This document shows positions 24,201 to 32,660 of a stretch of DNA of 64,000 bases, piece by piece; the stretch's first letter is position 1, and each line of letters opens with the position of its first letter. The DNA is from Nelumbo lutea (Eukaryota > Streptophyta > Magnoliopsida > Proteales > Nelumbonaceae), in the NCBI GenBank assembly GCA_022828595.1, contig JAKGHH010000002.1:104901254-104965253 (forward strand), written 5' to 3'. Below the pieces are notes generated by a model. That model saw only the letters and a list, made by a program, of their open reading frames with translations, did no database searches and had not been told where the DNA came from. The translations under genes and the position numbers were made by a program.

Positions 24201-27200
24201 TATGGTCACAGTCAGTAGAGATTCAACAGAAGCTCCCGGAACCTGCCCAGATTCAGCAACGTTCTTGTTTTCAATCTTTGAGGAGTTCTTCTCTTTAAAC
24301 ACTTCAAAAGGATTTCAACCAACTTCAAAAGACACCAAATGAAGATAGAACAAGGATTGTACTGTGAGCCAACCTCTATGCAGCAGTACCAGAAATCTGA
24401 GTCACCCGGAAGCTGGGAGAAACAGAAAAAAAGGAGTCGCACCTTGTAGACTACACGACACACCAAACAACTTGTTTCGATCTTCAAGAAGGAAATTCAG
24501 AAAGCCTCCAGACACTGAGCGCCCAAACCAAACACCCTGCGGGGCGCCCGCAAACAGATTTCTCCAGAAAATTAAGGTTTCGGGCAATACACTTGAATCA
24601 ACCAAGGAGGCGACACAGTCAGCCCCCTTCTCTCCAAAAACCACTAACAACTGGGCAGAACAGAGTTTCTTTAACAATCCATACGATTCAGTTCTCTATA
24701 CACACTGTGTATGGGAAAAAAAAGGGGTGAAAAGGGAAAAGAGAGTCTGCTCTGATACCAAGAAGAAAAACAATCTTTTGAGAACAAAGGATTGTTTAGA
24801 ACAGATGCAGAAATCAAAATAAAATAACAGAAATCATTCTTCTAAGGAAGAGAAGATGAAGAAGAAGATGGCGGCAATAAGGGTTCAGAGTAAGAGAGTT
24901 TCGAACCTTAATCTCTACTCTTACCCCCTAACACAATTTTATTAAGTTAAACTTTGATAACTTACAAAGAGGCCCTTAGTTGGGCAAGAAATTAAAAGAA
25001 CACAATATAGAAAGAATAGGCCCAGAATAAGGCCCATTACAGTAAAGAACATAAAAGATAAAAAAATGATAAACAGCCTATGGGCCATTCGGCCCATCTT
25101 CTCTACAATAGCACCTAAGGAAATCAACACGCAAACTGAACCAATTTTAGCCACAAGAGAAAATGTCTCAATATAGTCCACACCATACAACTGAGAATAG
25201 CCCTTAGCCACTAAGCTGGCCTTCAATCATTCCACATTGCCATCTAGAAGATACTTCAATGTGTAGACTCACTTACACCCAACAACATGCTTACCAAGAG
25301 GAAAAGTAGTGAGTTCCCACATGTGATTGTGTTGTAAAGCAAATAGTTCCTCTTCCATTGCTTGTCGCCACCCTGGAAGGTAAGGGCTTCCTGGACAGTA
25401 CAAGTGTGTTTACCTTTCCACAGGGCAATAGGAAGATCGAGGTCCGAGGAAGAAGAAAGGCGAGCAGTTGAAACATAGTGTGAAATAGGATGCAAAGTAC
25501 AAGTGTGTTTACCTTTCCACAGGGCATAAGGAAGATCAAGGTCCGAGGAAGAAGACGCAACCACAGGATCTATCGACAAGGGCGGAATTGGAGGAGGGGT
25601 CGATGCTCTTCTGTGAGTATACATTTATCTGATTGGTGGCCTCTCAATAGTAACTGGCACAGGAAGGGAATCCACAACTGAAATGGGGACCACGGGAAGG
25701 GGATCCTTAACAGGGACGGGAAGAGGAACTATGGGGGAAGGAGAAAGAACCACAGTGTCCGAGAAAAAAGGAACCGATTCAAAGAAGGTGACATCGGAGC
25801 ACACAAATGACTTATGGGAGTTAGGGTTATAGCACTTATACCTTTTCTGAGTCATGAAGTATCCAAGAAATATACACCCAAAGACTCTCAAGGTGAGAGT
25901 AAACGGAGACAAGGTGGGAAACAACACCAAGAAGGGGCATTGACTACCAAGGATGGACATGGGCATCCGATTAATGAGAAAACATGATGTGAGGACAGCA
26001 TCACTCCAAAAACGCTTTGGGACATTCATATTAAGCATCATAGACAGAGCAGTTTCAAGGAGATGTCGATTTTTCCGTTCAGCTACACCATTCTGTTGTG
26101 GGGTGTAGGAACAAGAAATTTGATTAATTATCCCATGGTGCTCTAAATATTGCTGAAATGGTGTTGAGGTGTACTCTTTTGCATTATCGGAGTGAAGAAT
26201 TTTAATATGAGCACCAAATTGGATACGTATTTTAGCATAAAATTTCTAAAAAATAGAGAATAATTCAGTGCGATTGTTCATAAGATAAATCCATGTCATC
26301 CTTGAAAAGTCATCAACAAGAATTACAAAATACTTATAGCCATTGTATGATATGACTTTGATTGGACCTCAAACATCAAAATGAACTAAAGAAAAAGGAC
26401 TTAAGACACGACTATCAACTCTTTTACTAAAAGAGACTATGATGTTTCCCAAGCTGACACGACTCGCAATCCAACGATGAAAGATAACTCAAGGAAGGAA
26501 CCAGCAACTTCAGAGCCTTGAGAGAATGATGACCAAGGTTGTAGTGCCGTTGAAGATGAATAAGAGACAACTAAAAAGCTACTGGAAGGCCACCATCAAG
26601 GTAATACAATCCACCTGCCTCATGCCCTCCACCAATCTTCATCCCTGTCTTGAGATCCTAAAACACACGAGAAGAGGAATAAAAGGTTATGGAACAATTA
26701 AGTGACTTGGTGAATCTACTAACAGCCATAAGGTTAAAGGAAACTTGGAAACATATAAAACAGATGATAAAGATAAGGAGGAGAGATCAACATCACCAAC
26801 ACCACAAATGGGAGATATAAAACCATTAGCAAGAGTAACTATTTGAGATGTGGAGGACCGAGAAAGAGAAGAAAATACATTTGGAGTCCCAAACATACGG
26901 TCCGAGGCTCCGGAGTCAATGATCCAGTGTGAAGGCTTGGAAGCCAAACAAGCCATACCTGAATGGGCAAGGGTAGTTGTGTCCTGTTGAGAAGATATCT
27001 GAAAAAACTGCTCATATACTGCATGGGGTACACTCACCATCTCCTTCCCAGAAACACCAGTAGATGTGGAGGGGATTGGGTCAGTTTGTTGACTTTCACT
27101 AGCTATACCACTACCCCTAGTCACATCATGGTTAGCCCAAGTGTTGGGTGGACCATGTAAATCATAGCAGAAATTAACTGTGTGTCCCACTAATCCATAG

Positions 27201-30200
27201 TATGTACACTTCCTAGGGGCATTACTTCTTCCTTTACCACGACCTCCCCCTGAGTTCCGACCTCCACTCCAACCACCAACACAGTTAAACATGGAACCAT
27301 CACGGTTATCTGTTAGTCCACAGCTACCACCACCACCTCTCTTTCCACGGCCTTCCCCTCTAGTCACCACCAAACCGGATCTTTTTGAGAGAAAAGAATG
27401 CTCTGTAGACTCAATAGATGTCCTCCTAAGATAGGCAAAAACTTCTTCAAGTAAGGGAAGAGCATATCCCCCTAGTATTTGTGCTCGGGCAAGCTCATAT
27501 TCAATCTTCAAACCACCAGAAACCTCGTCACATCAAATTGCTTACATTGTTGTTGTTGAACCCGAACATCCAGTGTCAGAGGATGATACACATTAAGCTC
27601 ATTTTGGGTATTTCTCAGACTTGCATAATATTCCTCCAAACTGTGACTACATTGCTTCAGATTAAAGTACTCTTAGTACAACTGATACACCCTAGTTGTA
27701 TTGTCTTGCCTGGAATACAATTTCTTAGCATGATCCCAGATTTCTTTAGTTGTATCTAGGAACATAAAATTCACACTAATTTTTTGTTCCATGATATTCC
27801 ACAACCATGTCATTATTTGTGCATACTCATGTTCCCAGTCACTAAACCCTAGAAAACCAAAGGAGGACCTCCTCTCTCACATGTTTTGCCTTTTTCTTGG
27901 CTTTTAAAAACACCTCCACAGATTTTGCCCACGGCACATAATTCTCACCATTCAACTTAATAGATGTCATTGAACATTTAGGTAAGCTGGAGAAATCAAA
28001 ACACTTGTTTTATTGTCATTCCCATCTCTAGTCGATGCCATTTTAACTAATTAACCTTACTTCACAAAGAAATCACTGTTATAAGCAAAGTATTCACCTT
28101 CAAATATTCAACACAACTTCACGCACCACCACAAAACCTTAACTCACTTTCAGCACCACTGACTTTTTTTTTATCAATAACACTTACATTAAATCATCAG
28201 TAGAAAATTTACTTCAGCACCACTGACTTCTTCAACTACACATCACACACCTAATACAAGAGCTGAAATCACTCGGCCATTAAACCAAACACATGTACTG
28301 CACACTGCGGAACCACTCACACACCTAATACAAGAGCTGAAATCACTCGGCCATTAAATCAAACACCTACACTGCACACTGCAGAACCAACCTGTACTCA
28401 GCTAAATATTGTTCACCCGAACCTGCTCTCTTTGTACCATCAAATAGAGAGCTTCCTACCAATCACCACAAACAGCCACTGCACCATACACTGGAGGCAT
28501 GAAGGCCTCCTACAGAGAAAAACAGTCACTCCTTTGCAGCCTTTCCCTTAACCTCCCAATGGTTCTTGAGAAATCTGTGAAACCCTAGAGAAGAGGACGA
28601 TAGAAAAAAAAAAAAAAACTAGGTAAATCAGGAAAAAAAAGGAACAAGACAAGCAGATCTGAACTTGTTAAATTCGCTCTGATACCATGTGGAAACCTTA
28701 TTAAATCCTAGATTACAGTAAAGAAGAAGAAGATGAGGAGTTCAGCCAGTAGAGGAAAACCAGTCCTCTCTAGTTGACCCACTTGTATTTATCTCCAAAC
28801 TTAGTTACAAGAAAGACCATATTGTCCCTCATAAGTGATGGGACACACAACTTAAACTTGAATAAAACAGACCTTTCACTCTCAAATAAATAAACCCAAA
28901 TGACCAAAATACACCTGTTCTGTGAACTCTAACAGTTTCCAATCAACCCCTTGCCTAGCTAGAGAATCTGCTATCCCATTTGCCTCCCTTGGAACCCATT
29001 GATACATCACTGTTATTCCCCTCAGAAACCATAAGATTTTCTTAACTCCTTCTCAGTGCACCCATGCTGCTTTCCGTACGTCCTTTAGCCAACTAATAAC
29101 CACTTTAGAATCTCCTACAATCAAATCATCCTTTCCATTTTTAGCTCTTTTGCTATTTGAGCCCCGCATAGCACAGCAAAAAGTTTGGCTCTAATGGAAT
29201 CCCCTAAACCAAGAAGGCCTGAATAAATGGCTGATATATTCCCTTCTCTATCTCTAAAGACTCCCCCAATGCCTAAAGAACCTGGGTTATCGAGATTGCT
29301 TCCACCAAAATTAAATTTGATAAAGCCTAAACCAACAAGACCTGAATAAATGACTGATATATTCCCTTCTCTATCTCTAAAGACTCCCCCAATGCCTGAA
29401 GAACCTAGGTTATCGAGATTGCTTCCACCAAAATTAAGTTTGATAAAGCTTTCCGAGGGTGGTGTCCAAGGTACAATGATTTTCTCTTTTCTGATAGACA
29501 AAGAGGCCACTTCCCACCAATTTCTTTTTATATCGTTAACAGTATAGGGTGAAAACAGATCCAAAGATTCAACCCAATGTATCACCCTTACTTGGATGCA
29601 ATCCAATAAGAGCTTCCAAATGTCCTTCCTCCTCCTTGAAGATTTGTGCATTTCTTTCTTCCCAAACGGTCCACAGCAAAGCAGCCCTAATGCACCTCCA
29701 TAAAACTTTTCCTCACTTCCTTGGCCATCTGAAAGTTGCACCTGCAAACAAAGTCTCCAAAACGAGAGAAGCACCAATTCCAAATAGAGGTAACAAAGAG
29801 GCAAGAGATGAAAAGGTATGGCTGATTAAAAAAAGAGACAGATAAAAAGGTGTTCAGTTTCACCATGTGCCTAACAGGATATGCAACAGTTTGGGGGAAA
29901 AGCATACAATTTTTCTTTTTTTCTTTTTTTTTGTAAAATATCCAAAGTATTGATTCTTCCATGACAAACCACCCAACAGAAAGCCTCTAGTTTTAACAGA
30001 ACTGGTTTACACCAAACCTCACACACAGGGAAAGAGGACCCACCAGACCAAAAAGGAAACACAAGAGAAGGCCCCTCTAGGGTTGGGGGGTCCAAACTCT
30101 CTCATCAGAAATAAGGGGACCAACAACGACATACTCTAGGATTTGGAGTAAATTAGTGACTAGGGGACACCCAGAATCTCTTAGACCTCTTCTAAAGCCC

Positions 30201-31081
30201 AAATCCCATGCTTCCCCTTCAGGTAAAGAGATAAATGAGGAGATAGGCATTTTATTTTTATTAAATCATATAAATTATACAAACAATTTAATATTTTTAT
30301 TATAAAAATCATTTATGCATTTTATTCTATTTTAATAAGTATTTAGTTTGATCATTTGTTTTTTACTTTTGTTTTTTACTTTTGTTTTTTATGAATGTGT
30401 TACATTTGATCTTAAATATTAATTTTCTTATTACTTATTCATTTTTACTGGCTTTTACAATGATAGCTAAAATATTATATATTTTTCGCATTTTCTGCAC
30501 AAAGTGGCCACTCAGAAACCAACACACATTCTCATCTGTCAAAAAAAAAGAAACCAACACACATTCTCACGCTTGTCAGACTGAGACTTTACCATTACAC
30601 CAAGAAATGGCCACTCAGCGAGTTAAATCTATAGACTTCCATATTACATTCAAACACCAGATTAACATTTTAACTTGTGTTAAATTACCTTAAGTAGGTC
30701 TGCAAATGCAACCTAGGTAGGTGCCTAGACTAGCTATCACAATAAAATATATGTGGAATCACAACATATTCAACAAACGAACAGAGTTCAGAGAACATCC
30801 AAGCATGAATTTTATTTTGATAAGTCATTATAATTACGCGAGAAAGGAATAAGACTGCATTGGAAAAAGATAATGAACGGTAATAAAGTCATTTGTGGAT
30901 AAATAGAATATAATGGCAAGTTGTTGAATACCTTAACTCCTGCCCACCAATCAATGAGCCACACAAGCTCAAGCCACAGCAACTCTGCCACCACTCTGTT
31001 GATCCTTCTGTACATATTCTTCGACAGCGGACGAACAAGAATGAAGCATACTGCCTGGAGCGTGCGTGTGTGTGTGTGTAT

Positions 31082-31112
<31 letters not shown>

Positions 31113-31833
31113 GTAAAAAAAAAAAGAAAGTAAGTAAAACAGACCCACGTAGTCCAACAAGAAGAAAAAACAGTACCAAGAAATTCTACAATTAAGAATT
31201 TAAAATCAGTATTAAAGTGATGAAAAATAACTAAGTAATAATGACGCAGAGAACAAAAATAAACATGCAATAAAAAAAGCAAAACGAAATTTGAACGAGA
31301 TAAAAAAATAAAAGGATTGGGAACTGTATGACAAAAATCAACAAATTGTCGCATTAAAATGCACTGTGAAAACAAAATAAAACCAACAACCAAATGCAAG
31401 AAACCAAGGACAAACCTAAATTCGAATCTCAGAAGAAAAAGTATTAAAACGATTCAAACCCCACATTTTGTAAAACGAAGTCAAGCACAGAAAAACAAAA
31501 ATATAGCAATATTTGAAGCAAAACGATCCAGTGAGCAAGATTTGAAACAAAAAATAACAGCCCCAAACAACCCCGACCCCATTAACCTAACCAATGCAAG
31601 AGAATAATCCCTAAGAGAACCGTCCAGTGTAGCTCAGACAAAAGTCATAAAACTTATCCCTAATCGAAAATAACATCATCGACACTGAGGATTATTAAAC
31701 CAGAGCTTTCAAGAAAAAGAAGAAGAAACGCGGGGAATCAATTCTCTCTTACCTGAATGATATTAACGACGATGCCAGAGAAAAGAAAAAGGACACCCAA
31801 AGGAACGACAACAGCTGCAGCTGCGATCGCCAT
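11946..31833 (-). CDS. LPAT2: Lysophosphatidic acid acyltransferase (1-acylglycerol-3-phosphate O-acyltransferase), exons 1-7, 3' end missing
   Basis: Joined exons (high to low): 31833-31753, 31054-30932, 16112-16073, 15963-15890, 15731-15672, 12273-12196 and 12104-11946. They total 615 bases, 205 codons, with no stop and all junctions GT/AG. The family transfers an acyl chain from acyl-CoA to the sn-2 position of lysophosphatidate, giving phosphatidate in the ER. Visible hallmarks are an N-terminal hydrophobic segment ([19 protein letters not shown]), NHKSDID (the HX4D catalytic pair) at about residues 90-96, [16 protein letters not shown] (substrate phosphate binding), and [11 protein letters not shown]. 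The closest family I know is plant LPAT2/3, about 380-390 residues, so roughly half is here. The exon phases match one another and nothing is damaged, so the gene is probably active. The remaining exons should lie left of the window. Confidence 0.93.
12580..12990 (-). pseudogene. LINE reverse-transcriptase C-terminal fragment
   Basis: Minus-strand pieces in shifting frames match the conserved plant LINE stretch after the reverse transcriptase: SWKSKYL, then [13 protein letters not shown], then [29 protein letters not shown]. The same stretch is intact in the L1 at 58146-58712. It lies in LPAT intron 5, same strand as the gene, and is dead. Confidence 0.65.
13200..14700. other. Repeat-like intron sequence, unidentified
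   Basis: Within LPAT intron 5. 13440-13640 carries several small inverted repeats built from CCTAATNNNATTAGGAG and CTTATC...GATAAG. The stretch from about 13200 has features of an LTR (pyrimidine-rich leader, ATGGCGACGGCAATG-like phrase also seen in the LTRs of B), but no ends or target duplication were found. 14150-14650 is moderately GC-balanced without motifs. Confidence 0.4.
14701..15671. other. LPAT intron 5 remainder
   Basis: AT-rich intron sequence next to exon 5. Nothing else recognised. Confidence 0.5.
15672..16112 (-). CDS. LPAT2: LPAT exons 3, 4 and 5 with short introns
   Basis: Exon 3 is 16112-16073 (40 nt, [13 protein letters not shown] plus one base), exon 4 15963-15890 (74 nt, [18 protein letters not shown]...VLAQ) and exon 5 15731-15672 (60 nt, [20 protein letters not shown]). 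Introns 3 and 4 are only 109 and 158 bp. Exon 3 ends in phase 1 and exon 4 completes the glycine codon. Exon 4 holds the catalytic HX4D box, with K where many relatives have R (NHKSD versus NHRSD). Confidence 0.93.
16395..19506. repeat. 1.55-kb direct tandem duplication
   Basis: Unit 1 is 16395-17936 and unit 2 17945-19506, separated by the 8-base filler TTCTAGAC. Each unit contains about 355 bp of host flank, the 3' LTR of Copia C, its polypurine tract and the C-terminal pol. Both start TATAATGATAAAAG and both end GAATAGTCT. Later small deletions differ between units: unit 1 lost part of RNase H near 17440, and unit 2 lost the polypurine region near 18550. Confidence 0.92.
17018..17800 (-). 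pseudogene. Copia C pol C-terminus, unit 1 copy
   Basis: RNase H at 17078-17386 ([38 protein letters not shown]) and reverse transcriptase end at 17479-17799 ([33 protein letters not shown]). A deletion near 17440 and frameshifts separate them. The polypurine tract GAGGGGGAG abuts the LTR at 17018. Confidence 0.88.
18560..19733 (-). pseudogene. Copia C pol C-terminus, unit 2 copy and reverse transcriptase palm
   Basis: RNase H at 18592-18900 and reverse transcriptase C-terminus at 19014-19361 are near-identical to unit 1. Further right come the catalytic box [13 protein letters not shown] (about 19430-19470) and [37 protein letters not shown] up to 19733, where element B interrupts the frame. 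The rest resumes at 25113. Confidence 0.88.
20114..21380 (-). pseudogene. Element B reverse transcriptase and RNase H
   Basis: Reverse transcriptase 20796-21371 is largely open: [57 protein letters not shown] frameshift near 20800 leads into the connection and RNase H (YTDADWAGN at about 20430). About 25 codons are then missing around 20395, where A has GYCSLVAGNVVSW, and a second deletion near 20170-20200 removes the RNase H end. RNase H is therefore inactive. Confidence 0.9.
21410..22690 (-). pseudogene. Element B integrase
   Basis: The catalytic core 22297-22683 keeps the three acidic residues: [17 protein letters not shown] and [11 protein letters not shown]. The C-terminal part is at 21883-22227 ([34 protein letters not shown]). 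A frameshift separates the two near 22290. The linker to reverse transcriptase (21416-21764) is in broken frames and includes a proline/serine-rich region. Confidence 0.88.
22697..24302 (-). pseudogene. Element B gag and protease, protease active site deleted
   Basis: Gag starts at 24302 (MFKEKNSSK) with [14 protein letters not shown], then TAG at 24018-24020, and resumes [17 protein letters not shown]. The zinc knuckle is [14 protein letters not shown]. Protease is present as [19 protein letters not shown], but the stretch that in A reads [12 protein letters not shown] is missing, so the catalytic aspartate is lost. The gag-pre-integrase region follows at 22697-22936 in another frame. Confidence 0.9.
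24303..24748 (-). other. Element B untranslated leader
   Basis: Lies between primer site and gag start. A long plus-strand open frame here (24364-24822) has no family motifs and is antisense to the element. Confidence 0.7.
25113..26670 (-). pseudogene. Element C integrase and start of reverse transcriptase
   Basis: 25113-25226 holds [21 protein letters not shown], the reverse transcriptase start that continues after B at 19733. Integrase C-terminal sequence is at 25625-26041 ([40 protein letters not shown]). The catalytic core at about 26045-26450 is degraded over several frames. The linker has a tandem duplication at 25398-25554 giving [15 protein letters not shown] and [15 protein letters not shown]. 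Confidence 0.82.
26687..28041 (-). pseudogene. Element C gag and protease
   Basis: Gag starts at 28041 ([12 protein letters not shown]) with [17 protein letters not shown] in the following, frameshifted stretch. An intact frame at 26687-27511 carries a glycine/arginine-rich basic region, then a zinc knuckle [14 protein letters not shown] whose second cysteine is tyrosine, and protease active site [11 protein letters not shown]. Protease looks usable; the knuckle is not. Confidence 0.85.
28149..28229. repeat. 47-bp LINE-tail insertion with 17-bp target duplication
   Basis: TTCAGCACCACTGACTT occurs at 28149-28165 and again at 28213-28229. Between them the minus strand ends GTGTTATTGATAAAAAAAA, matching LINE tails elsewhere in the window. 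It sits in the leader of element C, so it is younger than C. Confidence 0.8.
28688..28934 (-). repeat. 5' LTR of element C
   Basis: 247 bp, TG...CA on the plus strand, similar to 16750-17017 and 18296-18549. It differs from those copies by scattered substitutions and a shorter AAG run, so the insertion is older than those of A and B. Confidence 0.9.
28935..30230 (-). pseudogene. LINE fragment: zinc-binding region and RNase H
   Basis: In LPAT intron 2, same strand as the gene. 29871-30095 holds [32 protein letters not shown] sequence (zf-RVT). 29121-29804 leads into RNase H ([27 protein letters not shown]), in which the N-terminal 41 residues are tandemly repeated. The end of RNase H (EGDSK-like) continues in broken frames to 28935, where Copia C abuts. 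Confidence 0.8.
29203..29448 (-). repeat. In-frame 123-bp tandem duplication in LINE RNase H
   Basis: Units 29203-29325 and 29326-29448. Each encodes 41 residues, [12 protein letters not shown] through YSGL-GLG, with about seven differences at base level. Confidence 0.9.
30240..30500. repeat. Older copy of the AT-rich repeat found beside Copia C
   Basis: Shares phrases with 16440-16690 and 17990-18240: attaaatcatataaa, then aatattttattctaataag, then ctta-tatttattcatttttattg-cttttacaa. It is a dispersed AT-rich repeat, class unknown. Confidence 0.55.
30515..30571. repeat. Direct repeat flanking an A-tailed micro-insertion
   Basis: AGAAACCAACACACATTCTC occurs twice, separated only by ATCTGTCAAAAAAAA. 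The layout is the same as a LINE-type insertion with target duplication. Confidence 0.7.
30932..31054 (-). CDS. LPAT2: LPAT exon 2
   Basis: 41 codons, [13 protein letters not shown] through [10 protein letters not shown], phase 0 at both ends. The acceptor is CTCCAG/GC; the donor is AAG/GTATTC. Its upstream pyrimidine tract is a microsatellite. The downstream intron 2 runs 14,819 bp to 16113 and holds the nested Copia elements and a LINE. Confidence 0.93.
31063..31107. repeat. Compound (GT)n(GA)n microsatellite at the LPAT exon 2 acceptor
   Basis: On the minus strand, a (TC)n run followed by (AC)n ends 8 bases from the exon 2 junction. It therefore forms the pyrimidine tract of intron 1. Confidence 0.92.
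31753..31833 (-). CDS. LPAT2: LPAT exon 1 (start codon, N-terminal membrane segment)
   Basis: 27 codons from ATG at 31833-31831 to the donor CAG/GTAAGA. This ATG is preferred over an upstream in-frame one at 31923 because the protein then starts [13 protein letters not shown], as the family does, and because the upstream part lacks family similarity. The peptide is almost wholly hydrophobic, a membrane anchor. Intron 1 is 698 bp, phase 0. Confidence 0.93.
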
Positions 31834-31958
31834 GGCCAGCCGAAGCCGGAGAGGAGTGAAAGAGTAGTTAAGGAAAAAAGGTTTTTCAGAGACGTTGTCA
31901 GGGGTTGTCCGCTTTTTAAACACCGCTTCCCATTTGTAAATTGTAAGTTTGTAACGAG

Positions 31959-31968
31959 CATATATACT
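31959..31968 (-). promoter_or_regulatory. Probable TATA box of the LPAT gene
   Basis: The minus strand reads AGTATATATG, 126-135 bp upstream of the ATG. That spacing would allow a 5' leader of about 100 nt. The box overlaps the 8-bp target duplication of the adjoining hAT-like element (31967-32555), so everything further upstream is transposon-derived. Confidence 0.5.
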
Positions 31969-32555
31969 CGGTGTTTTTCAACCAGCCGTTGACCAACCGG
32001 TTGAACCGTTCGAACCACCACCCGGTTAAAATTCTGGATCCGGTTTGAATAAACCCTGGAAAAATGTCAAAATCTGTTAATTTGATCAAAACATTCCAAT
32101 TCGTACGGTTGGACCTTTGACCTGATCGAGTTGATAATGGGTTGTGGGTTGCATACTAACCGTGTATGTAATTTCAGGAGGCCATAACTTTGCAATCTAA
32201 TATTTGGTTGAAACTTTTTTTTATTTTAGATCATTTTTTGAGATTTATGCGTCTCAAAGTGCCCCACTATTTTCATGGGAAAAACCCTTTTTTAGTATTA
32301 AATCACAATTTTTGACAGTTTTTTAAATAAAAATTAAATTTAAATTTAAAATATAAATTAAATATAAAATAATACATATATCATATCTAAAATATAATTC
32401 ATACTTATACATTATATATATATATATATGCACTTAAAACATATGTAGATGTTGATATAGCACGATCTAACCCATTTAACCCAGACAATTGAACCAACGA
32501 CCCACAACGTGGAGACAAAAATGGCTCGACCTCTAGATTGGTTTTTAAAACACTG
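31967..32555. mobile_element. hAT-like non-autonomous element upstream of LPAT
   Basis: Left end CTCGGTGTTTTTCAACC and reverse complement of right end CAGTGTTTTAAAAACC form imperfect inverted repeats. Flanking octamers CATATATA (31959-31966) and CATATAAT (32556-32563) agree at six of eight bases, as expected for a worn hAT duplication. The interior has many AACCGGTTGAAC-type words, as does the better preserved relative at 47258-47532. Confidence 0.65.
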
Positions 32556-32660
32556 CATATAATGTTCATCAGCTCCTTCCTCCCTAGAAAAAAACGTTGC
32601 TAACTTGTGCATTAACGTTTAACACGCACAATGTCTCAACTGATTCCGACAGCAATAAAT

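Larger units (their letters stand above)
19734..25107 (-). mobile_element. Copia element B nested in element C
   Basis: LTRs 19734-20084 and 24761-25107 flank a 4.7-kb interior. The target duplication ATAGC is at 19729-19733 and 25108-25112; removing one copy plus the element restores the reading frame of C across SLGA / [10 protein letters not shown]. The primer site at 24749-24760 is a perfect TGGTATCAGAGC on the minus strand, and the polypurine tract is at 20085-20096. In minus orientation the LTR starts TGTAGAGAAG but ends TTCT, not CA. Gag and pol match element A; the LTR does not. Confidence 0.94.
16750..28934 (-). mobile_element. Copia element C, interrupted by element B and partly duplicated
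   Basis: 5' LTR 28688-28934; 3' LTRs 16750-17017 and 18296-about 18549 (the second from the tandem duplication). The primer site TGGTATCAGAGC lies at 28676-28687 on the minus strand. Order of coding remnants on the minus strand is gag, protease, integrase, reverse transcriptase, RNase H. Element B sits in the reverse transcriptase with target duplication ATAGC. Flanking five-mers (aagat and gtttc) do not match, so one border was rearranged after insertion, consistent with the duplication there. LTRs contain an (AAG)n run. It lies in LPAT intron 2, same strand as the gene. Confidence 0.9.

Noticed and set aside
24364..24822. 152-codon open frame on the plus strand
   Set aside because: Antisense to the leader of Copia B and overlaps its primer site and LTR; no family motif.
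16745..28939. Target duplication for Copia C
   Set aside because: The five bases outside the LTRs, AAGAT and GTTTC, do not match, so no duplication is claimed.
30570..30625. tRNA or SINE A-box-like stretch TGGTGTAATGGTAA on the minus strand
   Set aside because: No B box at a suitable distance and no cloverleaf; too little to call an RNA gene.
30812..31399. Single 195-codon minus-strand frame
   Set aside because: Only the middle 41 codons are LPAT exon 2; the rest is intron read through a microsatellite.
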